Below, in pieces: positions 18,695 through 27,818 of a stretch of 64,000 nucleotides of DNA. The DNA comes from Blautia faecis (GTDB lineage: Bacteria; Bacillota; Clostridia; Lachnospirales; Lachnospiraceae): the NCBI RefSeq assembly GCF_020554845.1, contig NZ_JAJCIA010000015.1, positions 29,453 through 93,452 of the forward strand. The letters are read 5' to 3'. Within the stretch, counting starts at the first letter, position 1. The number at the start of each line of letters is the position of its first letter. The translations under genes and the position numbers were made by a program. The notes under the pieces were generated by a model. It did not search any database, was not told the origin of the DNA, and was given only the letters and a program-made list of their open reading frames with translations.

Positions 18695-18728
18695 GGGCGC
18701 AGAGTCAACAGACCCTGCGCCCTTTCTT
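18695..18728 (+). terminator. Terminator after uxaB
   Basis: GGGCGCAG / CTGCGCCC arms with a 12-base loop, followed on the plus strand by TTTCTT. Confidence 0.75.
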
Positions 18729-18736
18729 AAAATATT

Positions 18737-18907
18737 TTAATATCTGGAAGTAGTATCTTCCCCTGACTCGTAAGAATTGCGGCTCTTGTTTTTGCTGCTG
18801 TTTTTTGTGTAAGAGTTCTTGCAATCCTGAGAATTTATCTCACTTTCATAAGATCTGTTTGTTGCATTTTTGCTGTTCTTGTTTTCAGACTCATAATTTT
18901 TAGCCAT
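18737..18907 (-). CDS. Small Asn/Ser/Lys-rich protein, 56 aa
   Basis: A 56-aa hydrophilic protein rich in Asn, Ser and Lys, with the repeated pattern SYESE/SYESG and no hydrophobic core. The ATG at 18907 has a strong AGGAGG at 9-nt spacing, which favours a real gene over the longer frame starting at 18955. The composition resembles small spore-associated or disordered proteins of clostridia, but I recognise no family. It lies just outside attL. Confidence 0.55.
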   Translation of the reverse strand: MAKNYESENKNSKNATNRSYESEINSQDCKNSYTKNSSKNKSRNSYESGEDTTSRY

Positions 18908-19093
18908 TTGAGTATTCCTCCTGTTGAATGCCGCTGTCCACGTTCTGTTCCGCATCCAGCAGCTGTTTTCAGATTACTTTGTGTATTGTGACCAATTACA
19001 GAAAGAATATTCATCAAAATGATATTGCTTTTTTTTCCAATTTATATTATAATTGACTTTGTAAAAGAATTTACCCTTCAAAAATTTTTTTAC

Positions 19094-19185
19094 ATAACCC
19101 CTTATTTAATTATTTATACTCCCCTCGAAACACCCGGTAGCTCCCCTACCGGGTGTTTCTCTTTGGATTTATAAGGGTTTGCGGG
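19094..19185. repeat. attL: left 92-bp direct repeat of the mobile element
   Basis: Identical over 92 bases to 47337-47428; similarity continues with single mismatches for about 40 more bases. It contains a perfect 13-bp hairpin AAACACCCGGTAG / CTACCGGGTGTTT (19128-19158) that resembles a terminator, so the integrase probably targets such a site. Just inside it are three TACCCAA repeats (19231-19276) that look like integrase arm-binding sites. Confidence 0.9.
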
Positions 19186-19230
19186 GTTTTGGGGTTCACC
19201 ATTCTCGTAATATTTCTGTAACATTTACTC

Positions 19231-19276
19231 CCCGTACCCAAAATATACCCAAGATTGCATTTCAAGTACCCAAATC
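19231..19276. repeat. Candidate integrase arm-type sites (left end)
   Basis: Three copies of TACCCAA in 45 bases. Two with the same spacing recur at the right end (47226-47245), as expected for arm sites of a Tn916/lambda-type integrase. Confidence 0.55.
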
Positions 19277-19431
19277 AGTTTCCTCCGACGCAAAAATGAG
19301 GGCAGCTTTTAACCACCCTCACTCAAATTCTTCAAAAACAGAAATTGTTTTTTTCTTTCTTCCCATGTATAATTAAGCAAGAAAATACGCAAGTTAATAA
19401 GCAAGTTAATCATTATACACGGAGGTATTTT

Positions 19432-20424
19432 ATGGGAGATTACGCACCACCTTTTACCATTACCAACAAAATACTAACATATGTGTCCTCTATTTCAGAA
19501 AAAATCGGACGCATTACAGCTACCAGCAGCCTTGAATCCAAGCCGCACCTTAGACGAAACAACCGCATTAAATCCATCCACTCATCTCTGAAAATTGAAG
19601 CCAACTCCCTTTCTTTAGGACAAGTCCGGGATGTAATAGGGGGAAAAACAGTTCTTGGAAAACAAACAGAAATACAGGAAGTAAAAAACGCATACGAAGC
19701 TTATGAATGCCTGTCAGAAATCGACCCTTACAGTATCAAAGATTTAAAAACATTTCACGGCATAATGACCAGATATCTTGTAAATGAATCTGGGGACTTC
19801 AGACATGGGGAAGAAGGCGTTTTTAATGGTGACCAGTGTATTTTCATGGCTCCACCCGCACACTTTGTTCCAGAATTAATGAGTGATCTTTTTAACTGGA
19901 TGAATAAATCCAGAAACACGATCCATCCTTTGATTCTTGCCAGCGTGTTCCACTATGAATTTGTTTTTATCCATCCATTTTCTGATGGAAATGGCAGAAT
20001 GGCAAGGCTATGGCACACCGCTATTCTCGCAAAATGGAAGCCTATATTTGAATATATTCCTATCGAAAGCCAGATTGAGAAATTCCAGACTGAATATTAT
20101 GACGCAATCGCCCAATGCCATAGGGCAGGCTCTTCCACTGGCTTTATTGAATTTATGCTGTCACAGATTGATAAAATCCTGGATGACATCCCGGCCCAAA
20201 TCAATGAAGAAAACCATCTGCTCTCAGATTATGTTCAGAAACTACTTTCTGTAATGGAGTATGACATTCCTTATACCAGCAACGCACTAATGAAAAAACT
20301 AGATTTGAAATCAAAAGAAACTTTCCGAAAAAATTATTTACATCCTGCCATTAAGCTTGATCTGATCCGCATGACTATCCCGGATAAGCCCAGGAGCAGA
20401 AGTCAGAAATATATTAAGCTTTGA
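19432..20424 (+). CDS. Fic-domain protein
   Basis: A 330-aa Fic protein, likely an AMP transferase or related nucleotidyl transferase acting on cytosolic proteins. The core motif HPFSDGNGRMAR begins at residue 181 with all catalytic positions (H, D, G, N, G, R). An N-terminal inhibitory helix resembling S-x-x-x-E (SSLKIEAN, Glu56) suggests built-in autoinhibition (class II), which would explain the lack of an adjacent antitoxin. A winged-helix-like C-terminus follows. The start is set by GGAGG before 19432. First cargo gene inside attL, opposite to int. Confidence 0.9.
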   Translation: MGDYAPPFTITNKILTYVSSISEKIGRITATSSLESKPHLRRNNRIKSIHSSLKIEANSLSLGQVRDVIGGKTVLGKQTEIQEVKNAYEAYECLSEIDPYSIKDLKTFHGIMTRYLVNESGDFRHGEEGVFNGDQCIFMAPPAHFVPELMSDLFNWMNKSRNTIHPLILASVFHYEFVFIHPFSDGNGRMARLWHTAILAKWKPIFEYIPIESQIEKFQTEYYDAIAQCHRAGSSTGFIEFMLSQIDKILDDIPAQINEENHLLSDYVQKLLSVMEYDIPYTSNALMKKLDLKSKETFRKNYLHPAIKLDLIRMTIPDKPRSRSQKYIKL

Positions 20425-20453
20425 ACCCAAGCAGACTTTCTGGCAGAAAAATT

Positions 20454-20478
20454 CAAGGGGGGACTTTGCTCCCCCTTG
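20454..20478. terminator. Terminator between fic and int
   Basis: CAAGGGGG / CCCCCTTG hairpin between the convergent genes. Confidence 0.7.
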
Positions 20479-21633
20479 CTAAAACATCGCTGCTAACTTG
20501 TTAATTTCCTCAGCCTTCTTGTCCGGAAGTACATGAGAATAGATATCCAAAGTCATCGTGATTGACTTATGCCCCAGAATTTCCTGCATGACCTTTGGCG
20601 GGATTCCCCTCTCAAAACCGCGTGTTGCAAATGTATGACGAAGCGAATGGGGTGTATGCTCTCCAAACGTGTGTCCGTCCTCCCTGATTTGAACTATGAT
20701 TTTTTTCATGTCCTGATACAATGCATTCTCAGAAATGCACCTTCCAAAACTGCCTGTAAACACCAGATTTTCAAAACCTGGCTCTGGTCTCCATTTATCA
20801 CCCAGAAGCATTCTTGTCGCGAGCTGGCGCTTCCTGTGCTCTCGCAGTACGGTCACCAGATTGTCAAGCATTGGAATGTCCCTTTTGCTTGTTTCAGACT
20901 TTGGCTCATCAATCATATATTTTACTTTAGCCTTCGCTATGTACTTCAAAGTCCCATTCACATGTATAATTTTATTATCAAAATCTATGTCTGCCCATTG
21001 CAACGCACGCAGTTCTCCGTTACGCATTCCCGTTCCAAGGGCTACCATATAAAGATCATAGAACTGACTGTTCTTCGAATATCTCATAAACAAATTCTGT
21101 TCTTCTATCGACATTACTCGTATCTTCTTTTTCTTCTTTTCTTTCTTAACAGAAGTGTTCTTAACAGGATTTCGCAGTACCATTCCATTGCGTACAGCCT
21201 GTGTATACATCCCACTCAATATAACCTTCACCAAGTTAATGGTCGTGGAACTATAACGACGTGCCATATCATTAAACAACTTCTGTATGTGTTCTCCTCT
21301 GATATCTTTCAAGTGCTTTCTGCCAAAGGGTTCTTTGATATGTGATTTATATTCATCCAGATATACCTTGTAAGTTCCGTATTTTACACTGTTCTTTTTA
21401 TACTCTTCCATCCATGTATAAAACCAGGAATCTACAGTCACATTGCTTTCTTTCGCATAAAGCCCATGCTCAACTTCATATCTTTTTTCAGCAATTTCAC
21501 TCTGAAGCAATTTGAGATTTGTATTGTATAAAGTATATAATTCTCCTTTATAGGTAAAACGAGCTTCATATAGTCCACTTTTTCTACGCCTTATACCCTT
21601 GGGTAGCTTTTTTTCTTTAGAATCTGTGCTCAT
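20479..21633 (-). CDS. int: Tyrosine integrase (Tn916-like)
   Basis: A 384-aa site-specific recombinase. The N-terminal AP2-like arm-binding domain (GLYEARFTYKGELYTLY) and SAM-like core domain (about 65-155) precede the catalytic domain with Arg204 (GTGMRNGELR), Lys near 245, the HSLRH box (His329, Arg332), His355 (LGHKS) and nucleophile Tyr365. All are present, so it should be active. The start at 21633 has GGAGGG; the longer frame to 21693 overlaps xis. It is expected to recombine the 92-bp repeats. Confidence 0.95.
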   Translation of the reverse strand: MSTDSKEKKLPKGIRRRKSGLYEARFTYKGELYTLYNTNLKLLQSEIAEKRYEVEHGLYAKESNVTVDSWFYTWMEEYKKNSVKYGTYKVYLDEYKSHIKEPFGRKHLKDIRGEHIQKLFNDMARRYSSTTINLVKVILSGMYTQAVRNGMVLRNPVKNTSVKKEKKKKKIRVMSIEEQNLFMRYSKNSQFYDLYMVALGTGMRNGELRALQWADIDFDNKIIHVNGTLKYIAKAKVKYMIDEPKSETSKRDIPMLDNLVTVLREHRKRQLATRMLLGDKWRPEPGFENLVFTGSFGRCISENALYQDMKKIIVQIREDGHTFGEHTPHSLRHTFATRGFERGIPPKVMQEILGHKSITMTLDIYSHVLPDKKAEEINKLAAMF

Positions 21634-21689
21634 ATTATCCCTCCAGTTTTCAAGTGCCCTCCAGCATTTACTGGAGAGCACCATAGACA

Positions 21690-21893
21690 TCACTTTAAGT
21701 TTGTTACATCTGAAAGATACTGATTAACCTTTGGCATATAAATCAGTACCCGCCTTCCAATTTCAACCCGCGCCCCAGACTGGCGTGCGATCTTGTCAGC
21801 GGTGTACTGTCCACAGCCCAGAATTTTCATAAATTCCTTCCGGTTTACACATACCGGAGTAGCTGAAATCTCATTAATAGTAGTGTCTGTCAT
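21690..21893 (-). CDS. xis: Excisionase (Tn916 Xis-like)
   Basis: A 67-aa protein with a winged helix-turn-helix (CVNRKEFMKILGCGQYTADKIARQSG then GRRVLIYMPKVNQYL, as separate segments around residues 15-60). Small size, position directly upstream of int and a good ribosome site all fit a directionality factor for excision. Confidence 0.85.
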   Translation of the reverse strand: MTDTTINEISATPVCVNRKEFMKILGCGQYTADKIARQSGARVEIGRRVLIYMPKVNQYLSDVTNLK

Positions 21894-21941
21894 AGCAATT
21901 CCTCCTAGTTTTCCCCTGTATTATTAGCTTTTCACGATGTT

Positions 21942-22106
21942 TCAAATGATAAGAACAAATGGTTTCTGCAACGTGGTACTGCCATCTTCTGCAGATCCAT
22001 ATGCCTCTTCAAAGATTTTCCCCAAAACTTTGTTTAAATCACGCTCTTCTAATTTACTGCAATCTACAACCTTTACTTCTAAATCAGTGCTTTCTTTTTT
22101 CTTCAT
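21942..22106 (-). CDS. Small acidic protein, 54 aa
   Basis: A 54-aa reading frame beginning MKKKESTDLEV and ending QKPFVLII, too short for most gene finders. It lies in the same direction between the ATPase gene and xis, with a purine-rich AAGGTCAGGGA upstream. No recognised domain. Position suggests a small accessory factor of the excision/translocation operon. Confidence 0.5.
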   Translation of the reverse strand: MKKKESTDLEVKVVDCSKLEERDLNKVLGKIFEEAYGSAEDGSTTLQKPFVLII

Positions 22107-22151
22107 AATATCAATCCCTGACCTTTCTTATTTTCAAATTCTGACAAGTTT

Positions 22152-23216
22152 TCAGTTACTGGACTTTGAATCCACCGCACATATGATCGGTATGTCCCAA
22201 ATTTTTGAATTGTGATTAACACTGTACTTTCCTTTTAAGATGGCCTGTCCATTTTGCAGATCTGATAGTGCGCTCCGACAACTTTCCCAAGCTTCACAAT
22301 CTACAAGCTGTGCAATCCCCTTCATACTTCGATCTGAAGGCTGAAACAGCAACATTGTATCTACCTGCTGTAACGTATCAATCTGCTCTGGCTTGTAATT
22401 TGAAAGAATCTGAGTTGCCAGCCATACACCCAGTCCACATTTGCGTCCTTCACGCAGCATTGCTCCAAGTGTACTCTCTTTGCCAAGTGCAACATTCTGA
22501 AACTCATCATACAAGATGTAATCTACACTGTGTAAATCTGCACTGTTACCTTCATCTTTCACACTCTGCCACAGCAACGCTGACATAAATTCCGTCAAAA
22601 ACTTTTTCGTGCCACCTTCAAGTTCAGTAAACTGCATTATAGTGACAAGTTTGTTATCTTCCAGCTCCTTGTCCATCTCTGGCGTCTTCTTGCGAAAAAT
22701 GATATCAAGCTTTTCATATTGTCCAATGATATCTAACAGTTTCTCACCACGTTCCTTACTCTCGTCATCCGTCAAACCTTGCACATACCCATCCAGAACA
22801 GATATTACCGAAGCAAACGTAAGCTCCTTCTCCTGTTCCTTTAGAAGTTCCATCACTTTGTGCAGAAACTCCCGCTGTCGGTGTCCCCTAAATGGGAGCG
22901 CCACTATCAATGCCTCTTCAAAAGCAGAATAGACATTCTTGCCTGTATACCAGTATGTAATCCCCGGCTGGTTTCCATCAAACACATATGTCTGATCCCT
23001 GCTAGCAAACTTGCTTCTTTCCTGTTCTTTTGTGGTATAACTTCCAGAGTAGTCAAAAATCACGCACTTTTTCTTCTGTTCTACTGCCTCTTCAATCATC
23101 CTGTAACAGCACCAGGTTTTACCACTACCGGATTTACCCCAAATAAGTCTATGGTTATTTAACGCATCCGGGAATTCTTTTAGGTTTATTATGTTTCCTT
23201 CTAAATCTCTCAGCAT
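22152..23216 (-). CDS. HerA/FtsK-like translocase ATPase
   Basis: A 354-aa P-loop ATPase. Walker A is WGKSGSGKT (residues 26-34) and Walker B is YILYDEFQNV, followed by LREGRKCGLGVWLATQ (sensor-like Gln) and a C-terminal region with FQPSDRSMKGI. The domain order is that of VirD4/TraG/HerA-type DNA translocases, without a clear transmembrane anchor. It may pump DNA during transfer or resolve circular forms. No other conjugation gene is nearby, so a stand-alone TraB/FtsK-type role is possible but unproven. Confidence 0.78.
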   Translation of the reverse strand: MLRDLEGNIINLKEFPDALNNHRLIWGKSGSGKTWCCYRMIEEAVEQKKKCVIFDYSGSYTTKEQERSKFASRDQTYVFDGNQPGITYWYTGKNVYSAFEEALIVALPFRGHRQREFLHKVMELLKEQEKELTFASVISVLDGYVQGLTDDESKERGEKLLDIIGQYEKLDIIFRKKTPEMDKELEDNKLVTIMQFTELEGGTKKFLTEFMSALLWQSVKDEGNSADLHSVDYILYDEFQNVALGKESTLGAMLREGRKCGLGVWLATQILSNYKPEQIDTLQQVDTMLLFQPSDRSMKGIAQLVDCEAWESCRSALSDLQNGQAILKGKYSVNHNSKIWDIPIICAVDSKSSN

Positions 23217-23234
23217 TGTACTGTGGTCTCCTTT

Positions 23235-25130
23235 CTAGTGTTTACACTGTTTATAGTTTTCACTGTTTTGAGGGTGCCAAACTACACGCATACCCTTTTC
23301 ACTTTCATGCTCTTCATCTTTTCCGAGTCCTTCAATCGGAACAAAAAGCGGCTGATCGAATAATGCCTTTCTAAACCGATAAGTTTGTATAGCTGCTCCA
23401 TCCACACGTAGTTTGTATGTCAGCCCACTCTCATCTGGTAATAAAAGTTCCTGCTGTTTCCATTTTACAAGCGTCTCCCGATACTTATTGGATGGAATGC
23501 AGTTGGTTTTCATTATTTCCTTGAACACCTTAATTGGAATCCAGAAATATTCGTTGTCATAGTAACAACTGTCCTTCACATATCCACAACCGAAATACTT
23601 CTCTTTAACGTAGAACTTACTCATCGAGCTTCTCACAGCCTTTACCATCCTTTCGCCCATTTCTTGTCGGTCAGTTAAGCTGCGCCACATAACTCCCCAA
23701 TCTGGACTTCCAGGTATTCCCAAAGCAGCTGCAAGATCAATGCCTTTATCTCTTGCAAACTCTGACAGTATTTCCCAAATTGCTTTCAGAAGCACCAGGC
23801 TCATATTGCCGTCCTGGTTGCTCGACCACTTTTTTATAACAGCCCTTACCTCAGCCATATGTGCTTCTACATATGTCACTAGCTCATACAGGAATGCGTC
23901 AACTGCATTTCCTTTTAGCATGTCTGTAAGTTCTGATGTAAAAATACATTCATCAGCGATAATATTGATCGCACTGTCCAAATCTGATACAAATTCATTT
24001 AGCACCACTAGAGAAGCGTTTACCTTCCATGGGATATTCAAGGATGAACAGTCTCTTTCACATATTTTATTCACAATATCTCCCAGATTCCGTTCTATAC
24101 TCTTCCGCCTATGAGAATCTTCGTCACTTGGTACATGTACTATCAACACCTCATCATTTATGGTACGAACATAATCTGAAATTAGTTTTGATCTAACATT
24201 TGCTTCCTGGATTTCCCAAATTCCTCTGTTGAACACCTGATATAACCGACAGAACAGTTCCTTGTCCAGTCTACCGATTAACACAAAGTTCAAAAAGTAA
24301 TTACTATAAATCCCTGCCTCTTGAAAAAGGTTTGCCAGTACACCGCTAACCAGTGTCTCCAGCACTACAACGCGGTAATGCTTACTTTCTATACTGGCAA
24401 TTCCCTTCAGAAACTTTTCCAGTAGTTCCTTTCCACGATATTCTGTTGTAAAGTGTTTATCCATAACCGGAAGTTCCGGCATACCGCTAGGTATAAATGT
24501 CTGGAACCATTCGGCATACCTCCATTGGCTTTGCCACCATCCTGCCATTCCATCCAATTCCTTTATACTTCTAGCATTTGCAATTTTCGGGGCAAAATAA
24601 TCAAAGAGAGCCTCCTTAATCAGCTTATCTTTAAAGCATGGATCAAACTGAATCCCAGCCTCCACGAACCATTTATATAGATTTATTCCAGTTACTTTTT
24701 CTTTATCGCATATAACCCATGTCCTTTCGTTCATAAAAATAATCGCTACATATCTTTTCGTTTTTCCATGTAATTTTGGAAAACTGAGATTGTATATATC
24801 ACACTCGCCGGTTATGTTAAAAATAAGTTGAGATTGCGTAGAAGTCCCATCATCATATAACTGAGCAAGGCAATAAACTCCATTCCCACCTATCATAATA
24901 CAAGGTTTTCCATGTAGTTTTTTGCTCTTCCTTGCCATCCGTTCCATGAGCTTCTGATTGTCATACAAGCTCTTTTGCGTATTATTATGCAGCGTGTTTA
25001 CAGCAGCCACCATCTCTGCATTACTCTTTGTAACCTCATAAAGAACTCTTTCTGGCTCGCTCACTGGGATACTCATTCCCGGTCCTGTGCAAGTATTCAT
25101 TGGATAGCCAGGATTAAATCCGTTTGTCAT
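23235..25130 (-). CDS. Unknown 631-aa element protein with possible degenerate ATPase core
   Basis: The start at 25130 is set by AAAGGAGG at 8-nt spacing; an ATG 6 bases upstream is too close to it. Residues 60-200 are beta-rich (KLHGKPCIMIGGNGVYCLAQL). Residues about 250-430 resemble the layout of DUF927-type helicase cores: a hydrophobic strand ending NFVLIGRLDKELFCRL where a P-loop would stand but without GK[ST], then a segment with NDEVLIVHVPSDED. That comparison is tentative. It is 18 bases upstream of the HerA-like ATPase gene, so the two probably act together. Confidence 0.55.
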   Translation of the reverse strand: MTNGFNPGYPMNTCTGPGMSIPVSEPERVLYEVTKSNAEMVAAVNTLHNNTQKSLYDNQKLMERMARKSKKLHGKPCIMIGGNGVYCLAQLYDDGTSTQSQLIFNITGECDIYNLSFPKLHGKTKRYVAIIFMNERTWVICDKEKVTGINLYKWFVEAGIQFDPCFKDKLIKEALFDYFAPKIANARSIKELDGMAGWWQSQWRYAEWFQTFIPSGMPELPVMDKHFTTEYRGKELLEKFLKGIASIESKHYRVVVLETLVSGVLANLFQEAGIYSNYFLNFVLIGRLDKELFCRLYQVFNRGIWEIQEANVRSKLISDYVRTINDEVLIVHVPSDEDSHRRKSIERNLGDIVNKICERDCSSLNIPWKVNASLVVLNEFVSDLDSAINIIADECIFTSELTDMLKGNAVDAFLYELVTYVEAHMAEVRAVIKKWSSNQDGNMSLVLLKAIWEILSEFARDKGIDLAAALGIPGSPDWGVMWRSLTDRQEMGERMVKAVRSSMSKFYVKEKYFGCGYVKDSCYYDNEYFWIPIKVFKEIMKTNCIPSNKYRETLVKWKQQELLLPDESGLTYKLRVDGAAIQTYRFRKALFDQPLFVPIEGLGKDEEHESEKGMRVVWHPQNSENYKQCKH

Positions 25131-25289
25131 CTTCATGTCCTCCTTTGTTTTTATGCTATTATAATATATCCATTTTTGTAATATTACCATTTCATATATA
25201 TGATTTAATAATGTGATTTTATTTTACATTTTTAGATTTATATTGTATAATTCAATCAAATGTAAAATATTTTTGCAGGAGATGATAAT

Positions 25290-27011
25290 ATGAATTTAGA
25301 TTTTTTCAGTACCAATTCTTTATTGGAACAAGAATATATCCTAAAGTACTTCTATCTTCTTGATCCACAAGCCATAGCTACTGAGGTACACGCAGAATTA
25401 GAACAAAAGGGGATAGTAGAATTAGATATTGATTCTGAGAATATTGAGCTCTTTTTCCATACACTCTTTCACCATGTATATACCCATGCTTATCAATACG
25501 TAAAATTTATTCCTACAAATGGATTCAAAGATTCCTTTTTTGGAGAACCAGCAGATGACAATAAAGAGAAGTATAAAGATTCTGAATCATTACTTTCTGC
25601 GTTGGCTGCACTTCTCAAGCTTTCGCTTTATAATTACTGCATTTCAGAAGGTTTCTTTCACTATCTTGAGCAGGATTATTTTTACAACGATCCTAAGCGC
25701 TGTTCGCCTTTATCTGTAAAATATGAAGATTATTTTAGTTCTGGGTACTTTTCCAATTCAGACTATGAAAAATCCTCCAGCCTAAATTCAGATCCAACAG
25801 ACGATCGCCGCCAAAATTGGTGGTACCATAAGAACAATGTAAAAGGTAAGAATAAACAAGATTTCATTCATTTTGTTTTTAACGACTGTAAAAAAATTGC
25901 ACCTTCAACCAACTCAGAAATATATGTTCCTTGGATTTATAAATTTCCACTTTACACATATTTTAGCGGAAATGCAGTTAGTGCCCTAAGTCGCAATCTG
26001 TCTTCAAATACCAAGAGTGCTGCCCGAACTAGACTTTCACTTTATGCACAGTTATATAAGGAACTTTCAGACGCCCCCAAAAATGCTCATTCTTTTTCAG
26101 CTACTGACGCATATCTCTTTCATACTTTAAATGAACGTTACTTTGGATTTTCTACTTTCTCGTATATTATGGACATTAGTTCAGAAATAGATGGATCTAA
26201 AACAGATTTAGAGTCCGTTCCTTCAAAATTTGCCGGAACAGACTTCAATAACTTGCTGGAAAATTTAGCTCTCTGCCCATTAGTATATTCCAGACACTTT
26301 TTTCTTCATTATGCCTTAGAAGCACTTAAGGACAATAATACATTGGAAACAAAGTATTTACAGTACACTCCGCAATCAGTAATAACTCGTTCCGTTCCCA
26401 GCAAAGTTTTAAATGACATACAAAAAAGTTTAAGAGGCAAAGAGTTATTAGATCAATTTTTTCAAACACTTAACCAAATGGTTCTTCCTATATTTTCAGC
26501 ACTCTGGAAAACGACTCTCCAACATCTTATTCCAGATTTTATGACGAAAGAACCAACCAGGTATTTTCAGTCATACATTGAGAAACACCGACGTCTTCTT
26601 ACTGCTGATTTTACACATTTAAGTCATACTGACATTTTAGCTTGTTATAGAAAATGTAATTCTATCAACAACTCAGATCTCTATTGGAGTCAGTTCGTTC
26701 ACAGCATTGAAGCGCTATGTGTAACAAAACAGACAGTCGATATCCATGTTTCACAAAATTTGGCAGCACCAGACCAGGCTTTTTATTCTGAGCATTTTTC
26801 TAAAGCCGCAAATAATTCATTCAACAGTTCCTTGTTACGTGGATTTCTGCTTCGTCCCATGAAATCTTCTATAGTAAGCTCCAAGAGTTTATATCCCTTT
26901 TCTTATATTTCTCAAGATAAGGCTGGGTTAAGCAAAGATCCTGCTGAGATTGAATTATATAATTTCCAATATAAACGAGCACAAGAGATCTTCCGCCTCT
27001 TTCACGAGTAA
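25290..27011 (+). CDS. Unknown 573-aa protein, cargo gene
   Basis: A long AT-rich gene on the opposite strand from its neighbours, with GCAGGAG before the ATG and its own terminator. Predicted largely helical, with many aromatic and Ser/Asn residues, no signal peptide, no membrane helices and no motif I recognise. Its isolated orientation inside the backbone and its unusual composition mark it as inserted cargo. Host-interaction or defence roles are possible but nothing in the sequence shows one. Confidence 0.7.
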   Translation: MNLDFFSTNSLLEQEYILKYFYLLDPQAIATEVHAELEQKGIVELDIDSENIELFFHTLFHHVYTHAYQYVKFIPTNGFKDSFFGEPADDNKEKYKDSESLLSALAALLKLSLYNYCISEGFFHYLEQDYFYNDPKRCSPLSVKYEDYFSSGYFSNSDYEKSSSLNSDPTDDRRQNWWYHKNNVKGKNKQDFIHFVFNDCKKIAPSTNSEIYVPWIYKFPLYTYFSGNAVSALSRNLSSNTKSAARTRLSLYAQLYKELSDAPKNAHSFSATDAYLFHTLNERYFGFSTFSYIMDISSEIDGSKTDLESVPSKFAGTDFNNLLENLALCPLVYSRHFFLHYALEALKDNNTLETKYLQYTPQSVITRSVPSKVLNDIQKSLRGKELLDQFFQTLNQMVLPIFSALWKTTLQHLIPDFMTKEPTRYFQSYIEKHRRLLTADFTHLSHTDILACYRKCNSINNSDLYWSQFVHSIEALCVTKQTVDIHVSQNLAAPDQAFYSEHFSKAANNSFNSSLLRGFLLRPMKSSIVSSKSLYPFSYISQDKAGLSKDPAEIELYNFQYKRAQEIFRLFHE

Positions 27012-27128
27012 AGATTAAATCTGCCCTCTTTTAGAAAAAAAATTATAGTTTTTCTAAAAATAACCTTATAATTCAACTTTTCCTTTGATTTTTTTCAAAC
27101 GAGGACATTTTCACAACCTCTACCTTAC

Positions 27129-27168
27129 GAGAGACCAGATAAGCCCCCTTATCTGGTCTCTCAAAATC
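27129..27168. terminator. Bidirectional terminator
   Basis: Perfect 15-bp arms GAGAGACCAGATAAG / CTTATCTGGTCTCTC around CCCC, then AAAATCTT, between the convergent 573-aa gene and the serine recombinase gene. Confidence 0.85.
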
Positions 27169-27200
27169 TTAGTTTCTGCATTTGATACATGTAACAAAAA

Positions 27201-27818
27201 TCACACACCTTTTGATTCAGCCGCTTGCTGCTTTTTCACCATACGATAGAAACTCGCACTGGACATTCCAAGTTTCTTTTGTGCTGCTCTGGCTGTGATT
27301 GCTCCAGACTTCCACTCGGCATACACCTCTTCAAAATTATCGGGCACTTTCAGATAAGGACGTCCCAGGTGCTTGCCTTTCCTTTTGGCTGCTTCGATCC
27401 CTTCCCTCTGCCTTTTGCGGATTGTCAGACGCTCCTGCTCTGCCATGGAAGATAATACTTCTATCAGAATATTCTGTATCATGTCAATGATCCATTTCTG
27501 GTTCTCTGGCACCTGCACCATGGAGCTTGGGAGGTCTAAAATCATCAGCCTTACCTTGTGCGCCTTGAACCATGCCACCTCATTCTTGATATCTTCCTTG
27601 TTCCTGCTGAGACGGTCCAGGCTCACTATATATAGGACATCCCCTGGGCGCAAGCCGAATATTCCTTTCAATGCATTGTAGCCAGGGCGGTCCAGATTCT
27701 TACCTGACTGCTTGTCGGTTACAATATTTTTTGGTTCCACATATTTCTGCAATGCAAGGATCTGACGGTCAAGATTCTGCTCTGTAGAACTTACCCTTGC
27801 GTAACCATATATCATCAC
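27201..27818 (-). CDS. Serine recombinase (resolvase/invertase family)
   Basis: A 205-aa small serine recombinase. The catalytic Ser is in IYGYARVSSTEQN, with the DR..SGK, LDRLSRN and MAEQER.TIRKRQREGI motifs of the resolvase/Pin group and a C-terminal helix-turn-helix (ITARAAQKKLGMSSASFYRMV). It probably resolves dimers of the excised circle or inverts a segment; no paired inversion sites were identified. Its start overlaps the stop of the DUF5688 gene. Confidence 0.92.
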   Translation of the reverse strand: MMIYGYARVSSTEQNLDRQILALQKYVEPKNIVTDKQSGKNLDRPGYNALKGIFGLRPGDVLYIVSLDRLSRNKEDIKNEVAWFKAHKVRLMILDLPSSMVQVPENQKWIIDMIQNILIEVLSSMAEQERLTIRKRQREGIEAAKRKGKHLGRPYLKVPDNFEEVYAEWKSGAITARAAQKKLGMSSASFYRMVKKQQAAESKGV

